Shown here: in pieces, positions 63,726 through 64,000 of the stretch
Layout of the letters: every line of letters begins with the position of its first letter
Position numbering within the stretch: position 1 is the first letter of the stretch
Assembly (NCBI RefSeq): GCF_963678635.1
Contig: NC_087070.1
Location: 29,674,048 to 29,738,047, forward strand
Reading direction: 5' to 3'
DNA from: Symsagittifera roscoffensis
Taxonomy: Eukaryota > Xenacoelomorpha > Acoela > Convolutidae
DNA length: 64,000 nucleotides
Made by a program: the position numbers and the translations under genes
Notes under the pieces: model-generated
The model's database searches: none
What the model was told of the DNA's origin: nothing
Seen by the model: only the letters and a program-made list of their open reading frames with translations

Positions 63726-64000
63726 GGACATCGCTCGACCGTTTCGATCGAATCATGAGCCGGGCACCTCAACCCGGGCTCTAGATTTGAGCTGCAGAGC
63801 TTTTAACAAGCCCAAAAAACAATATTTGTTGTTTCAGTGTATGTGGACTAACAATCATTTACAACTTTGAGGTGACCTGAACTTTGGCCATTTGGAACAA
63901 ATTTCCGACCAAAAACCAACGTTTGGACTTGTAAATTTTTTTCTTGATTTTTCGAATGATATCCCGCAGTCAGTAAAAAGAGAAAATAATGGATTATATT

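Larger units (their letters stand above)
54787..64000. repeat. Segmental duplication, copy B (copy A: 12236-20629 plus 39541-41340)
   Basis: The sequence is collinear with copy A from the LINE remnant through the BIN3-like exons, MITEs and palindromes, past the provirus site, to the end of the window. It lacks the 18.9-kb provirus, the 14122-15279 tract and about 290 bases at 19697-19990. It has extra sequence at about 60638-60775 and 62913-63157. The offset at the left end is 42,551 bases. Head-to-tail orientation points to a tandem duplication. Confidence 0.93.

Noticed and set aside
1-64000. tRNA or rRNA genes
   Set aside because: I saw no convincing cloverleaf or rRNA sequence by eye; a covariance-model scan would be decisive.

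Overview
The window is AT-rich animal nuclear DNA from an invertebrate that I cannot name. The reasons are a spliced gene with consensus GT-AG junctions whose product resembles the metazoan BAR-domain protein BIN3, several classes of eukaryotic transposon (Ty3/gypsy-type LTR elements, APE-type and restriction-like-endonuclease LINEs, hAT-type MITEs, long palindromes), and a kilobase-scale satellite array. There are no operons and no bacterial signals. A 200-base run of N marks an assembly gap.

Layout. 1-3038 (minus strand): 5' part of an LTR retrotransposon, with LTR, primer-binding site, gag, a textbook A-AAA-AAC frameshift site and the start of pro-pol running off the left edge. 3175-3636: a hAT-type MITE with a perfect 8-bp target duplication. 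3943-13531 (plus): BIN3-like gene in three exons; its 8.5-kb first intron is full of dead LINEs. 13.6-20.6 kb: gene-poor DNA with palindromes and MITEs. 20630-39536: a complete 18.9-kb LTR element, flanked by ATAT and by two 410-bp LTRs that look identical, inserted into one copy of a segmental duplication. 39.5-42.9 kb: rest of that copy, with a 22-bp minisatellite. 42.9-51.8 kb: tandem array of two unit types (816 and about 1321 bp). 51.8-54.6 kb: nothing recognised, then the gap. 54787-64000: second copy of the segmental duplication, containing exons 2-3 of the BIN3-like gene again and the empty insertion site of the 18.9-kb element at 61866-61869.

The 18.9-kb element is the main object of interest. 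It has a structured leader, a basic ORF before gag, gag (with an in-frame TAA), protease, pol (RT, RNase H, D-59-D-35-E integrase, GPY/F-like tail), two tiny hydrophobic ORFs, a ~376-codon open frame with no ATG, a large secreted/membrane glycoprotein resembling class III-like viral glycoproteins, and a 602-codon ORF of unknown function whose ATG overlaps the glycoprotein stop. The four 5' reading frames each step +1 into the next, and each overlap contains an oligo-A run. With intact pol, an env-like gene and accessory ORFs it is organised like a complex endogenous retrovirus, but its polymerase is Ty3/gypsy-like. LTR identity and the clean empty site imply a very recent insertion.

Host side: the BIN3-like gene would make a ~244-residue membrane-curving BAR protein. 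Its last two exons are duplicated about 42.5 kb downstream with open frames and matching splice phase, but no second exon 1 is visible, so the downstream copy is either a 5'-truncated pseudogene or a set of alternative 3' exons.
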